A DNA stretch of 64,000 nt from Asterias rubens. Lineage: Eukaryota; Echinodermata; Asteroidea; Forcipulatida; Asteriidae. The stretch is taken from the NCBI RefSeq assembly GCF_902459465.1, contig NC_047075.1, forward strand, positions 14,610,732 through 14,674,731. The letters run 5' to 3'. Both the position numbers and the translations under genes were made by a program. Shown in pieces: positions 33,698 to 45,761 of this stretch. How positions within the stretch are numbered: position 1 is the first letter of the stretch; each line of letters opens with the position of its first letter. The notes under the pieces were generated by a model. The model searched no databases and was not told the DNA's origin. It worked only from the letters and a program-made list of their open reading frames with translations.

Positions 33698-34587
33698 TTG
33701 TTGCGTCACAGAAATTTGCTTCGCTTTTGCGGAAAGCCTAATGCTTCACTTGAATATTTCATTGATCCCAAAAAAATGAAGGAAATCATAGCTGCAGTCC
33801 ATGATGTAGCTGGGTTTAACCATGAGCAACACACGTTCAGTGTGCCATCATTGTCCCTGAAACTCGGTCACACTCTGAAAAAGTGTGCTATCATCTTGAA
33901 AGCACAGGCATTGGAAACTGGGGACAAGGATAAAGAATCACTGGCCGTGAATTTCAAGCAATTGTGTGAGTGCACTTGGGAAGTGCAGGTTTCCACTCAT
34001 GCTTTAAGAACATTAGGGAATGCCAAGCGAAACAACCCAATGGTGCTCCCGACTAATGCAGATGTTGTTCGGATAACACAGTACTTAAATGATTTTGGTG
34101 CAAAGCAACTGAGACTGCTGTGTGATAATGACAGCTTTGACAAAGATGCTTGGAACTTGCTCAGTGAAGTGACCCTTTGCCAGTTGATAATATTCAACAG
34201 GCGCCGTCAAGGGGAGGTGTCAAAAATGAAGGTTGATGACTTCATGAAGAAACACAAGGCAAAACCAGATGGGATGTGTTTATTAAGCAAGGTTGAGCAA
34301 GGTCTTTGTCAGATGCTAGAAGTTGTTGAAATTGTGGGGAAAAGGGGAAGGACAGTGCCTGTGTTGTTGACTCCAGAAATGACCGAAAAGATGACTGTGC
34401 TGTTAGAGAAGAGAGAACATGCAGGGGTAGTAGCAGACAATGACTACATGTTTGCCCGTTCCAATTACCAAAGTTTGGGTTACATCAGAGGGTCAGACTG
34501 CCTTCGAAAGCATGCTTCACTAGCTGGTGCAGCCAATCCACAATGCTTGAGGTCAACTAAACTCCGGAAACATATCGCAACTGCTTC
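33698..34587 (+). pseudogene. Tyrosine-recombinase-like protein, 5' fragment
   Basis: The frame from about 33730 encodes the core-binding and first catalytic half of a tyrosine recombinase-like domain. A box I arginine lies in FNRRRQGEVSKM, and box II in LRSTKLRKHIAT supplies the H and R. Proteins of this layout are multicopy in many aquatic animals and may come from Crypton/DIRS-type elements. The first dozen codons come from MITE-like sequence, so the true exon start is near 33725. The gene is cut at 34587 by the CMC transposon. The rest of the domain, with the box III GH and the catalytic Tyr, resumes in frame at 43991. Confidence 0.7.
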
Positions 34588-34760
34588 CCCAGGTAGCAAG
34601 CCAACGTTGGTCCAACGTTGCACCAACGTTGTCAAATACGGATGACAACGTTGGACCAGCGTTGTCCGGCAACGTTGCACCAACGTTATTTTGCATGTTG
34701 AGACAACGTTGCAGCGACGCTGGATCCAACGTTGCTCCAACGTTGGATTTACGTTATTCC
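34588..34760 (+). repeat. Left TIR and CAACGTTG subterminal repeats of the CMC element
   Basis: The 33-bp TIR is followed by about eight ACGTTG/CAACGTT words within 150 bp, in both orientations. Such dense subterminal motifs are transposase-binding sites in CACTA-type elements. Confidence 0.8.
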
Positions 34761-36038
34761 CACAATATCCAACCAAACTTGTCATTATTCCCAACAAATC
34801 CCACAAGTTTCCAATGTTAATCCAACCAGATTCCACCCACTTCCAACAAATTTCCAGCAACTTTCCAACAGACCATTTTAGGCTTCATGGCATATGAATA
34901 GACAAATGACTAATAAAGTGACTTCCACAAACTTGGAATGAGCTTTAACTCATCCGACAGCATAACAACGAAAGTGACAAATGACTGCGATACTGACAAA
35001 TATCACTTTATTCTTAAAAACGCATGTACATGTACAATGAAATAGAAATTTTGCAGGCACGATATAAACAGTGAAACTTTGAAAATTTCAAACGTAGTGG
35101 CCTAGTTTCATTTCAAACATGTAACAGCATTACCCCAGTATGAGTTAAAACAAGTCTAGGCAAGACACTGGCTGCTTGATAGTTCGCGAACTCATTGTAT
35201 ATACTCAGTGCATATATGGAGAGACGCGTGGACAACTGATTGTCACAAACATGGCCACCTATATAGGTTCAATTGTTTATTAAAGGGCAAAACAAATCAT
35301 AGAGGGAAGTCTGAATGCGTAGCCCGAATTCCTATTTCTTCCACAAATATAATCCATTCATGAAGTGTTTTCAGTTGTTCTAATCAAACAGTTTTGATGG
35401 TTTAACATACTCTGTACATCAGCAAGCAGTCATATCTGTTAACAAAATTGACGTCTGGAAAGTGCAGAAAAGAAAAAGCAGTGTACATGTATGAGTTTAA
35501 CAAACGATAAATGCAACTTAATATACACTTATTCATTCTCCAATGTCTCTGAAATGGAGAAGGTAATGAAGTGATTGAAATGACAACAATAATTTGTGTT
35601 CCTATTCTTAGTCACTTAAGAGTCAAACATTCTTTTAACAATTAACTGTAATTCTACATTTTGTTCTCCACTCCTTTTTTTCTTTATTATACAATTAGGT
35701 CCCAAAAGGCCTATGTCAACAGGGCAACTTTGATAAGCAATTCGGAGGCAACATAAAAAAAAACCCAGAAAATGGTCAAATGTTACATAATGGTTGTTCT
35801 CATAAAATAAAGAAACAAAAAACAATTTCAGTAAATCAATAACACACATTGGATTCTGGTCTTCAGGAGATTGCTTGGGACTGGTTGAATGTAAATTGCC
35901 CCAGTCGACTAGGGACACTCATCTGCAAACCACAAAGCCCTTTTTACAAGTCAAAAGAAAAGCAAAAACGAAAAAGAATGGCTTTTCCTAAAAGTGCAAA
36001 AACAGCCAAAATTGTCCAATATATCCTTCACACCTCCT
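34761..36038. other. Non-coding left interior of the CMC element
   Basis: No gene seen; it includes the 3' flank of the DUF4806 gene. The minus-strand frame at 35616-35918 is not supported by homology or composition. Confidence 0.55.
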
Positions 36039-39000
36039 TCATGTCTCAGTGTCACTGTCCGGCTCACTTGAAGGGTCTGCAGTGGTCTCCGTGGTTCTTC
36101 CATCCTTGAATTTTTTCTTGCGGATGGACCCACGTCCATCCAAATCAAAGCTGTAGCGGAGATGGTTGGACACTGCATCCCGCACTGCCTCTTGGCTGGC
36201 ATTTTCATGCCCCCCGTTTCGTCGCACTGATTCTGGTGAAAAAGTAAAAATATTAGATAAATACAGTAGCCTACAAAAATGGTAATTGGGGTTGTTCACC
36301 CTGTCGGATTGCCACTTTTGCCTGTGGGACTTACAAACGTTTACACAGCTAGGCTTCTTGGAAAATTCTCCACAAACTTGTTCAATATTTTTGTTTCTTA
36401 TAATGTATGTTTCATATTTGTTAACAAAACATTGTTAGGTATATATACCTTCATGCTTCTCTCTGACTAATTCAAAGAAATTTGTATATTTCAGTTTCAG
36501 TGCAATTCACGCAGCAACATCAGAGTTAGCAGCGAGTTGGTACATGCATGCATGAGCTCAACATAAAAATCATCTCATACATGTAACTTAAATGAGAACA
36601 AAACCAAAATGACTTGAAAGAATCTGTTCTTTTGCTTGGTAAATGGCTGAAATCCAACTGTTTACAAGTGCATTAACTCTCCCTCTGGATGCTTTGGTAT
36701 ATGCATGCTAATGCCTCACACACAACCTGTGGGCAAAGCCACCCTGCTCCTTAAAGCTGCATGGGTGTTTGTGAAGGGCAGCAAAAGGGGCTGGCCATGA
36801 AGTTGCCCAATGAACACCCCATTATTACCACTTTTGTTTCGTCCATTGTAGCTACTGTGTATTGTATTCCATTCTTTGTTAAGCCTGAATCCCTCAATGG
36901 AACATATACAATGCGTGCTGCACGTGTGCAGCAGGCATTAAGTATGTTCCTTTGAGGGATGCAGGCTTAACAAAGAAACTCCACGCTAAAATCCTATTGA
37001 GGGAAATTTCTGCACTTCACATTGCTTCACAGCTGTGAGGGGTTGTGATTAGCAGGGCCTGGGCCAGAGGTGACCCCAAGCATAGAAGGGTTAATAGATG
37101 CATTTTGGCAACATGAAAAGGCTCCCTCCTAAGGTACATACAGAAACAATCCTACTTACTGATTATCACAGAGAAAATGTTCTTGAGAACACTAAAAGGC
37201 TTTTTTGGCCCTCTCTGCCCAACCCAATTGCACTGTGTGGCCAAGGCTGTTGACACCAGATCAACCATGATCCCTCGAACCACCTTTCCTAAGGTGGCAC
37301 CGCCGATCAATGAGAGGCGCTTAATCTGAACCAAACAAAAATGACAATTAATGTTTCAGTTAGTCATTTAAGCAGAACAAGAGCACACGGGTTGACTGAA
37401 TATGTAATTGATAAAAAATACATGTATTAAACAATTTTTTGAGCAATTTTTGCCCCAAAAGGCAATGATATGAATCTACTATTTTCAAGAACATACATAC
37501 ATAGGAAGATATCTTATAGAGGGACATTCTTTGGGTGAATTCATCAGCACCATTCATTCAAGCGTTACACTCTACTTTTCATGGTCAATATTAATGTGGT
37601 ATTATATTTAAACAAAGCCAAGTACTAACATGTGTGCTGTCCTATTATGTCTCAAGCTATTGAGGACAAACAATGCTGAGATGAAAACATCATAGTTCGC
37701 TTTCCTATGAAAACCGGTCATAGGAAAGCGAACCATGATGTTTTCATCTCAGCATTGTTTGTCCTCAATAGTATATGATACACTGACTTAAACACAGGAG
37801 TTTAAATGAACTTGTTTACAGTGACATGTCACATAAGTCACCGCCAAATTTGATGTGTGTAAAATTGTTTCTATGTAGAAATTTACCATGAAAGAAGTGC
37901 CACAGTAGAACAACTGCAAAGGAGTGAAAACATTTCCAAACACATTTTACACTTGAGCGCTTCCCACGCTGTGCATGTTGTCATATTGTATTTGCATTAA
38001 TTAAAAATATCATATGACCAAATGACATGAAACGCCGTATATATTCTATGGAACATGTCATATAAATTGCAGTACAATTGTGTTGTGCTATTAAATATAC
38101 CTACCAATGATTTTTTAAGAGTCTGGTTTTCGGCAAGCCGCTGATCCAAATCCTTTGCAGAGTCGTACGTGGGCAAGGGAAGGTCGACTTCTTCTGGTAG
38201 ATCCTCTCTCTCTTCCAAAGATTCCTTGTTCGAAAAAAGCATGGTGAGCATCCTTGAGTTCCTCTCAACTTGAAGCAAAATTGCCTCGAGTGTTTCAAGG
38301 ATTTTAGCCTCGGTTGCTGCAATAAAAATGAAAATGTATTCGTTTATGATACATGTACAGGTCATCTGACCAGTTTACATCACAGGTTTTCAAAGCCTGA
38401 TACTTGAGTGAAAATTACCGATAGAAATTAATATTTCCCCAAAATTACTGTTAGTCTATGTGCAACTGCAATTGTTGTGCAGAAGACAATAGAAACCAGC
38501 TGGAACGTTGGTAAAAGATTATTCAAGATCTGTTTGAATTCAGGTCAAGTTAACTTTTTAGTGCTAAACCTGAGGTCGTGATATTGAAGGGTATTCATCT
38601 CAATACCTGAAACTCCCTTGCTGGCAGCCTTCTCTTGAGTTAATTGGGCCAGCGATGTCCTAGAGGAGCTAGAGGAGCGAGAGGAACTGCTGTGGGAGGT
38701 AGATGGCTCAATAGCGGGAAATGACATGGGTGATATTATGGGTGATCTGGGGGAAGGTGTTGGCCTCATTGATGATGTCGGTTGCCTAGAAGATGTAGAT
38801 GGAGGCCTGGTGGATGATGAAGATGGCCTGGCAGATGCAGACAGACCAGCAGATGGCAAGGTTGGCTTGACAGATGATGAAGGCAGTCTGCCAGATGATG
38901 GTGGCCTGGCAGCTGTTGAGGGTGGCCTCGTGGACGAGGGTGGCATGATAGATGGTGAGGGTGGACAACTTTCCAGTTCATCTGGATGGATGAACTGGAT

Positions 39001-40319
39001 CCTTGGTAGGGGTGGAAAATGTATCCTTGCCTTTTTGGGGCGATGTGGTGTGTCTTGCCCATTGTCCTCATCACTGTCCGACTCAAATGGGCTGTATCGG
39101 TGGCTTTGCCTGGAAATTAAAACCAATTGAACTATTTGAATGTTTGCTGTGTTACCTAAGCACAATGATAATCTCACAGCATGCACTGCTTTTGAAAAAC
39201 ATTTAAGAGCTACATGTTACCACCTACATATTCCTTGTTTAACAAAATCAAAGGAATACTTGGAGGAAAAATGTGTTATTTGCAGAGGCAAGTAGAAGTA
39301 AACACATGGATATGGATGGGCCTGTCAAGGTACATGTATGTGAGACCATTTACCAAACTCCCTAATTACTTACATCCTTCTTCGTTTGCTCTTCCTGATG
39401 TTCTCGGCTGTTGAGCCTTCAGAGGGCGTCTGCAGGCATTCTATGGACACATCCTCCTTAAGAAGAAGTTTCATCTTCTCCTTGCACTTCAGATAGTCAT
39501 CTAATAGTTTCAAGCACATCAAAGTAAATACATATCTTACAAGGCTTTCTTATTTTGGGAAATTCTGTATCAACACTGCTTCTTGAAAGCTTTGTCAATT
39601 AAATTTGCCCCACCTACAAAGTTTAGTATTTTACATTGATGCAAGTATATTTTGTATTTATACCATGTATGGGGCATGTTATTACTCTGTATTGGCTCCA
39701 TCTTTACAACGAGCTAATGTGTAAACTGGAATCTACAAATGTATAAGAGCAGTAAGCTTCATTTTTTAGTCTTTAATTACATTTTGACATTAGCGGTGTG
39801 ACTATTTAAATCATACAGAAACATGAAACTGTCCGAAATAAACAGAATATTTATGGCTTCTTGCTAGAAAAACAGATGTGTGGATATATACATGTACAGT
39901 GCGTTTTTTACAAAGTGTTCTTCTCTTTTCACAAAATGTGAAAAGATAATTTGCATCACGTACATATCGATCATTCCTGAGACGGATAATGGAATTTGTT
40001 CTCAAAAATGCCACAACTGGATATGAAACATATGCAACAAAACTCTTCTTGTGTTCATGTACACAGAACACCGAAGTTATATGTACTTACCCGACTGATA
40101 CAGGATTTCGATGTCATGACAGTCCCATTCTGCTGCTGCCTTCATCTCTCCCACTACCATTCGGTGAAGACGAATTGCACTTGGTGACACTTGGGGCCAC
40201 TTGCATTTTGTATTGTGGTCTCCTACAACTATCCAGTTCTTGTGGACCACAGCGACCTCTGCCTTGGATTTGAACTCGACCATCACATATGTTTTCAGAT
40301 CCATGGTGAGTTGCTGCAT
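36039..40319 (-). CDS. DUF4806-domain protein, cargo gene of the CMC transposon
   Basis: Six exons with GT-AG introns and consistent phases: 40319-40091, 39500-39374, 39109-38607, 38316-38105, 37325-37160 and 36232-36039. They join to 1431 nt, i.e. 476 residues and a stop. The N-terminus has the W-x-V/WP pattern seen before DUF4806. The middle is Ser/Pro-rich and disordered (about 120-270), and exon 4 encodes a coiled-coil-prone segment. Exon 5 holds the DUF4806 core, GGATLGKVVRGIMVDL...CNWVGQRGPKKPFSVLKNIFSVI. The function of this domain is unknown. It lies downstream of, and on the same strand as, the transposase, inside the same TIRs, so it travels with the element. The start could also be the Met five codons in. 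Confidence 0.78.
36874..36975. repeat. Imperfect inverted repeat (hairpin) in the last DUF4806 intron
   Basis: Arms beginning TTTGTTAAGCCTG and ending CAGGCTTAACAAAG enclose a TGCTGCACGTGTGCAGCA palindrome. This looks like a short MITE within the intron. Confidence 0.6.
37657..37771. repeat. Near-perfect hairpin in a DUF4806 intron
   Basis: Arms of about 55 bp starting CTATTGAGGACAAACAATGC and its reverse complement, separated by a few bases. A probable foldback or MITE insertion. Confidence 0.75.
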
Positions 40320-40403
40320 AAAGATTCATTTAAATACACCTGATGTTGCATTGATTTAAAAAAATACAATATGTGACATGCAAACTAATTTTGTAGTCAT
40401 TTC

Positions 40404-42620
40404 TCATACTGTATGGAGAAGTGGTACAGCAATGTAAATTTCATTAACATCACCCGGTCTGTCATTTACCCTGCAACTGACTTTGGGAAGAAGTACATAT
40501 TTAGATGAAATAGCCTGAGCTGGAACAACCTCAAGATCATCGTTCAACATGGCCACTTCGAATATTCCAACATGTGATGATTTCAGTGGATATGAAAAGA
40601 AATCCCGACACTGCTGAAATGGTTGAAAAGCAATGTAGATAACATTGTTCTTCACCAGCAAGTTTCGAACCAAGCTTATCTGCTGGTTGACCATCACACA
40701 GTTATCACCTTCCACTGAAGAAACATAACCAACAGGAAGGTTAGCCGCTTTGTACTGATGACATGCCCCGAAGTGTACAGGCAGAGGACCCTCAGAATGC
40801 CGTTTTTTCACTCCGTTGATGCCTCTATTCTTGTGTGTCGTGATTGAACAATTCTCCGACAATCTTCTGATTACCTGCTGAAGGGGGTTCTTGGGAGAAC
40901 GAACCATTTTTTTCAACTGACCCAAGAAATTTTCGAATGGGAATGCTGATATGTTGTCCAAATTGCCATGCAATCTGACCTCATTAGCAAGATGAACCAG
41001 TCCATGAACATTGTACACCAGTTTATCCTTTCCATACATGTCGCCAAAATGCCGCACAAAAGCAACTAAAAGCTTGTGGGCAAGATCGCACATAGCATGA
41101 CAGAGAGATGGGCTGATCAGAATGTGGATTCCCATTGAAAACAGCAAGAAATTTTTAAACATTGGATTAGGTAAAGCATGGGCAAGGATAACAGGACCAG
41201 TGTATAAAAGAAATTGCCGGAACTCCGTCGCTTTCCACCTGTCAACTTCTGTAAGTGTGCGTGGCTTGCGAGAAAATTCTCTTGGCATACATGACTTGAG
41301 AGCCACCAAAGAGTTTGACATCCCAAGGAATTCTCTTGAACTCAGTCTACATGTCAGTGGGCCACTTTTCCACAACAAGATTAGCTTCCTTGTTACCCCT
41401 AGGCAAACGAGGTGCATGTAGTCTACGGGAAACTGCGAAATCATTCCAAGGCCTAACAGATGAAAGGGTGATGTGCCTGTGTGGTGTCCATCATCAGTCA
41501 TGTCACTGAAGTCCCTATCAGTTCTGAGAGCAGAATCAGTTTCAGGAAAGAGCAAGCGTCCATCCCATTCACCTTCTTGAATGCATTTATCGCATCCATG
41601 ATAGCCACTGTGACCTTTCACACATTTCACAAACGCTCGGGCAGGGGTGTCACAGATAATAGTGGATATCTCCAGAGGAAGCAAACGATCCTTAAATCGT
41701 ATTCCTCCAGCGGCTTGTACTGCATGCATATCCTCAACAAAATCTGCCAAAAATTCAGTAACCTGAGGTTTAGAGTTACCATAGAACAGCCCTATTATGA
41801 AGGGCTCCTTCTGCGGTAACTGCTCAATCATGCCCAATATTGGCCAGAACTGACCTGATGAGCTCTTGAATAATGGAAGCCCATCAATATTCATCTGCAA
41901 AGACAACTGGTTCATATACTGGGGCCCGCTATAAGAGTTGAGTTTAGATGTTATTGAGGTCTGTAGTCCAAAATGATGATATGACCCTCCACCGATCACC
42001 TTTGTTGAGTAAGAGACAGTTGTTTGAAGTAGTGTTCGAGCATCCTTTGGAAGATTTGGATGGTTAACTTGAAGCAGGGATAGCAAACCCGACAAGGCAA
42101 CTTGTGGAATTTTGTATTCAATGGCCCACTGAGCTAGACTGTCTTTTAACTGATTATTATTCCTGTCTTTGTGAGCACTGACATTTGAACTGTAACTTGA
42201 ATTGCTGGCGGTTTCATCAAGCGGGTACACCTGAAAATCAATTTCATGAGGTTCTCTATCATCTTCGTCACTATCACTAGTACTAGTAGTATCATCACTA
42301 GGCGTAGACATATCGTTTTTAATGTCAGCAGCTGTGGAATGTTCAGATTCTTCCCTGACTGATGAATGCTCTGGACTACTAGTAGTACTAGGCCTATCCA
42401 TGTGTGAACTAGGACCACGATTTGAAATGTCATCAGTACCATTTGCAAAAGAATGCCAGTTATCCCCAGCAACCTCTGACTGAGCTGTATGATTGGAGTT
42501 AGGTCTCTCTGTTTCAATTGACTGAAGGTATCTTAATACTCTTGTCCGGGCTTGTCTATTGCGTGCTGAAACGAAGGTTGGTTTGAACTTCACACACAAT
42601 GACAAAGGTCGATGAGCCAT
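40404..42620 (-). CDS. CMC/EnSpm (TNP2-like) transposase
   Basis: 738 residues, uninterrupted. A basic N-terminus is followed by a Ser/Asp-rich linker (about 40-160). The catalytic core starts with NIDGLPLFKSS (D246), then CDTPARAF (D324) with a Cys/His insertion (C333, C343, C346), then PVDYMHLVCLGV (D400), and PFENFLGQLK (E563). These are the landmarks of CACTA-group transposases that cut and paste DNA at short inverted repeats. My pick of D246/D324/E563 as the catalytic triad is an inference. The initiator ATG at 42620 is preceded by TTTCAG, so an upstream 5' exon is possible. Being intact, it may still be functional. Confidence 0.88.
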   Translation of the reverse strand: MAHRPLSLCVKFKPTFVSARNRQARTRVLRYLQSIETERPNSNHTAQSEVAGDNWHSFANGTDDISNRGPSSHMDRPSTTSSPEHSSVREESEHSTAADIKNDMSTPSDDTTSTSDSDEDDREPHEIDFQVYPLDETASNSSYSSNVSAHKDRNNNQLKDSLAQWAIEYKIPQVALSGLLSLLQVNHPNLPKDARTLLQTTVSYSTKVIGGGSYHHFGLQTSITSKLNSYSGPQYMNQLSLQMNIDGLPLFKSSSGQFWPILGMIEQLPQKEPFIIGLFYGNSKPQVTEFLADFVEDMHAVQAAGGIRFKDRLLPLEISTIICDTPARAFVKCVKGHSGYHGCDKCIQEGEWDGRLLFPETDSALRTDRDFSDMTDDGHHTGTSPFHLLGLGMISQFPVDYMHLVCLGVTRKLILLWKSGPLTCRLSSREFLGMSNSLVALKSCMPREFSRKPRTLTEVDRWKATEFRQFLLYTGPVILAHALPNPMFKNFLLFSMGIHILISPSLCHAMCDLAHKLLVAFVRHFGDMYGKDKLVYNVHGLVHLANEVRLHGNLDNISAFPFENFLGQLKKMVRSPKNPLQQVIRRLSENCSITTHKNRGINGVKKRHSEGPLPVHFGACHQYKAANLPVGYVSSVEGDNCVMVNQQISLVRNLLVKNNVIYIAFQPFQQCRDFFSYPLKSSHVGIFEVAMLNDDLEVVPAQAISSKYVLLPKVSCRVNDRPGDVNEIYIAVPLLHTV

Positions 42621-43854
42621 GCTGAAATTTTACAAAGGTGGCCTGCCCTACATGCAACAAGTCGTAGACCCATCTAGCTCAGCTATAATGTGAGGTTATA
42701 TAGTAAGGAATGAAGACAGTGAATATTCCTATGACAGCTGAAGGCTAACATCCATATAACTTCATATAAAGTCAGTATTTTCAAACAGCTACCAATTTTA
42801 CACGTTGATTTACATTTGACCATGTTGAAAATGAAAGCAAAACGCTGACACTATAGTACTAGTAGTAGTAGTACTAGTAGTACTTTCGTGACAGCCATCC
42901 ATCATTTTGATCAAAAACGTGGCCTAAAAAGCTGCAATTTCAAGTCAATGGAACAAATAATAATGACCTGATACATACCCACAATTGTACTGAAGAAACC
43001 AATGCAACATATAAATATAACGCAGGACGACCTGGGTCAAAATGTGGAAACAAATCACACTCAAAAGCAGATAGATTTTTGTGGTAAATAACGAGGCGAG
43101 GTCAAGGAACAGAGTGCTTATGATGAATGAACAACGTGGTGGTGTGTATGACCATGTGTATATGCACACATGTGCCCACAGCCAGACTAGTTCCCTGCAC
43201 TGTACTTGACATTTATGTGCAGCATTGGATGTGGGAACCAGCCTAGAATGGGGAATAAACTGGCTTCCAGTCTCTACACTGTTTGCTTTGCAAGTGCTAA
43301 TACAACAATACTATACAAACACGGTGCTCCCAATACGTATTGGGAACAAGTCTGTTTTTGGTGTAACTCTTGCATCCACAGACCAAAGCTCCCCCACCCC
43401 CCCCCCCCCCGCAAAAGAAATTGTAAAAAACAGTAGGAAAAGGAAAGAAAAGGGAGAGGAGAGAAGGAAGGGGAATGCCTTAACCATGTTAGTTTTATGT
43501 GAATGTTTTTCTTTTCGTGTTTTCTCTGTTTAACTATTTTACTGAAATTTTGACTTTTAGGCCGGCCCCCCAAAAAAATTATAGATCCGCCAGTGTGTCT
43601 GTATATTTTAAAAACTGCCTGAATAAAATATTGTTATTTTTTCCTTCAAATGTTTATGAGATACATGTATTTTTTTATTGTTCAAGCATACTACACACAA
43701 TCAGAAACATGAATTAACAATGGAAATGGTACTTGGGTTTAACAAAATATATCCAGTAGACGTAATTTCCAGCAGCATCCCCCACCCCGACCATTTCTTC
43801 TTCAACAAAATATTTCTCATTTACTCCCAACAAGTTTCCAACATTGGAAACACG
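42621..43854. other. Non-coding right interior of the CMC element
   Basis: This is the probable promoter and 5' leader region of the transposase. It has a TAGTAGTACTAGTAGTACT microsatellite-like palindrome near 42857-42890 and a poly-C run near 43396-43410. No gene is supported. Confidence 0.5.
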
Positions 43855-43988
43855 TGAAACCAACCAAAGATTCCAACGTTATAGCAAATGAAATCCGACG
43901 TTGCCGCAACGTTGGACCAACCAGTTTTTCCAACGTCCAACAAGTTGCGAGTTTCCAACGTTGGACCAACGTTGGCTTGCTACCTGGG
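43855..43988 (-). repeat. Right TIR and CAACGTTG subterminal repeats of the CMC element
   Basis: Mirror of the left end: several CAACGTT/AACGTTGG words, then the 33-bp TIR ending GCTTGCTACCTGGG at 43988. Confidence 0.8.
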
Positions 43989-43990
43989 TC

Positions 43991-45521
43991 CCAGATGCTA
44001 TCCCTGACAGAACAACAGATGGAGCTTCTGGCTTCATTTATGGGGCATGACCTTCGGGTCCACCGTCAGTACTATCAAGTGCCAGACACTGTGTTAAGAG
44101 TGGCAAAACTTTCTAAGCTGTTCATTGCTTTAGAAAAGGGAACTCTACCATCACAGGAGGGCAAAACCCTGGATGATCTTTCCATTGATGATGTAGACTC
44201 AGGTAACTATTTGTTTTTATTATGTAGAACATGTAGATCTCACTTAAAACAGTCATGAGCAAACAATTCAAGTTAGATTAAGCGACCTGTACTTTTCTAC
44301 CAAACCAAAGCAATTTCTGAATAACAAGGAAGCTAAGTAAAAGGTTAATTTAGTTGTTTAATACCCCCGATGCTGATTCCACTACTGAAATTGATTAACA
44401 TTGCAGGATGGATTGACGGGTTTAGCAGGATGTATCAATCTTTCGGTTGCATTTTATTTAACAGAGACTAATGGAGCCAGAAAATCACAGCGCTATTATC
44501 TATCTGTGTTTGCCCTGACAAATGTGTTCCTTTTCAGAATAACAAGAATGCATTTTCTTTGTTCCTCTATAATTTTGTGCAACACCTTTGAAACTGCATG
44601 CAACAGCACTATGATCGAAAATGCATTTATTGATTGATGGTTCATCAAAGTTTTGGTTGCATCTCAATCAACAAAACTGCATTTCAATTTTAGCAAGTCT
44701 GTTAATCCATGTTTCAATTCCATTCAATTCAATGCAAAGAACATTTATTTCTATAATTTTTTTTTTGTATTTGTGTGATGTAATTTACAGATGATGCAGA
44801 CCAGTCCAGTGAGTGTGATGACGATGCTGATGTGGCCTCCCCTGAGACACAACATCAATCATCTAATCCAACTAACAGTAAGTTTGTGTGTGTGGGTGAT
44901 TGTACAATGTATGCTGTACAAAGAATTTGATGATGTTTTAAGGTTTGTGATGACACCATGTTTTTCTCTGTAATTCATTAATTGCAATAAATTGTTACCC
45001 AGCAAATCGGTTCCATTAAGTATTTAAAACATGTTAATGGACAAATCTGTTGAATAGTAATATCTGTTTAAGCTGGAGTGGGACTTCTGACAGGGATCAT
45101 TTATATCAGTTCCTGAAAAGAAGAGGGAATAGAGGATACAGCTTTTGAGTGGATAGTATAGCAGCACTTATGCTTGCTACACATAAGCCACACCAACCCC
45201 ACCGTCCTCAAGGTTCAAGGGGTCCGTCTACTCACAAGTAACTACATCTAAAAATATGTGAAGCAGACCTGTTGATCTAACTGTATGTGGCTATATACAA
45301 AAACAATAGGGGAAAGATCTGTAAATGAGGGGCCTTATTTGCAACTGCGTTGTATCCTACTTTTTATCACTTTGATTTATCCCTTTTTCCAGGCAACACA
45401 TATCCATCAATATGTACATACAAAAATGTAACTTTTAATTTTGCTGCAGAATGGAATAGGAAAAACTCCATTCCAGTTCAACCCCAAGCAAGTGGCAGAG
45501 AGCATGGAGCAGCAGTCACCG
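43991..45521 (+). pseudogene. Tyrosine-recombinase-like protein, 3' exons
   Basis: This is the continuation of 33698-34587 after the CMC element. The first piece (43991-44202) encodes the box III region, FMGHDLRVHRQYYQ, giving the GH and the candidate nucleophile Tyr, and ends at GTAACT. Two more exons follow in phase: 44791-44877 (acidic, Asp/Glu/Ser-rich) and 45450-45521 (ending at GTAATA). The downstream end of the gene was not found; the MULE-like element at 45762 may have displaced it. Introns between exons hold no other gene. The protein cannot be made intact because of the 9.4 kb insertion. Confidence 0.65.
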
Positions 45522-45761
45522 GTAATATTATTTGATCACTTCAGTTCATAGTCACTCACAAGCAAAACTCAAAATGTCATGTTTTATTTTTATTTTTTGT
45601 GTTAAGATATTCCTTGGAGATACAAGAATGTTTTATGGTCACAGTGTAATTTTTGTCTGATCCTTCAGGGTGATCAGCTCTTGTTATACCATGGTAATAG
45701 ATTGTGAAATTTCATTGGTTGAGAACCAATCACGTGATGTGTTACAAAATCGCATGTCCAT

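Larger units (their letters stand above)
34588..43988. mobile_element. Complete 9.4 kb CMC/EnSpm-type DNA transposon
   Basis: It is bounded by perfect 33-bp inverted repeats starting CCCAGGTAGCAAGCCAACGT. Removing the element and one TC restores the recombinase reading frame exactly, giving a 2-bp TC target duplication (34586-34587 and 43989-43990). Behind each end lies a cluster of CAACGTTG palindromes. On its minus strand it carries a complete transposase (42620-40404) and a six-exon DUF4806 gene (40319-36039). Intact ends, an exact target duplication and an open transposase suggest a young insertion. Confidence 0.92.

Noticed and set aside
38726-39130. Plus-strand acidic 134-codon frame rich in Gly/Asp
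   Set aside because: It is the complement of the Ser/Pro-rich third exon of the DUF4806 gene, which has splice support on the minus strand.
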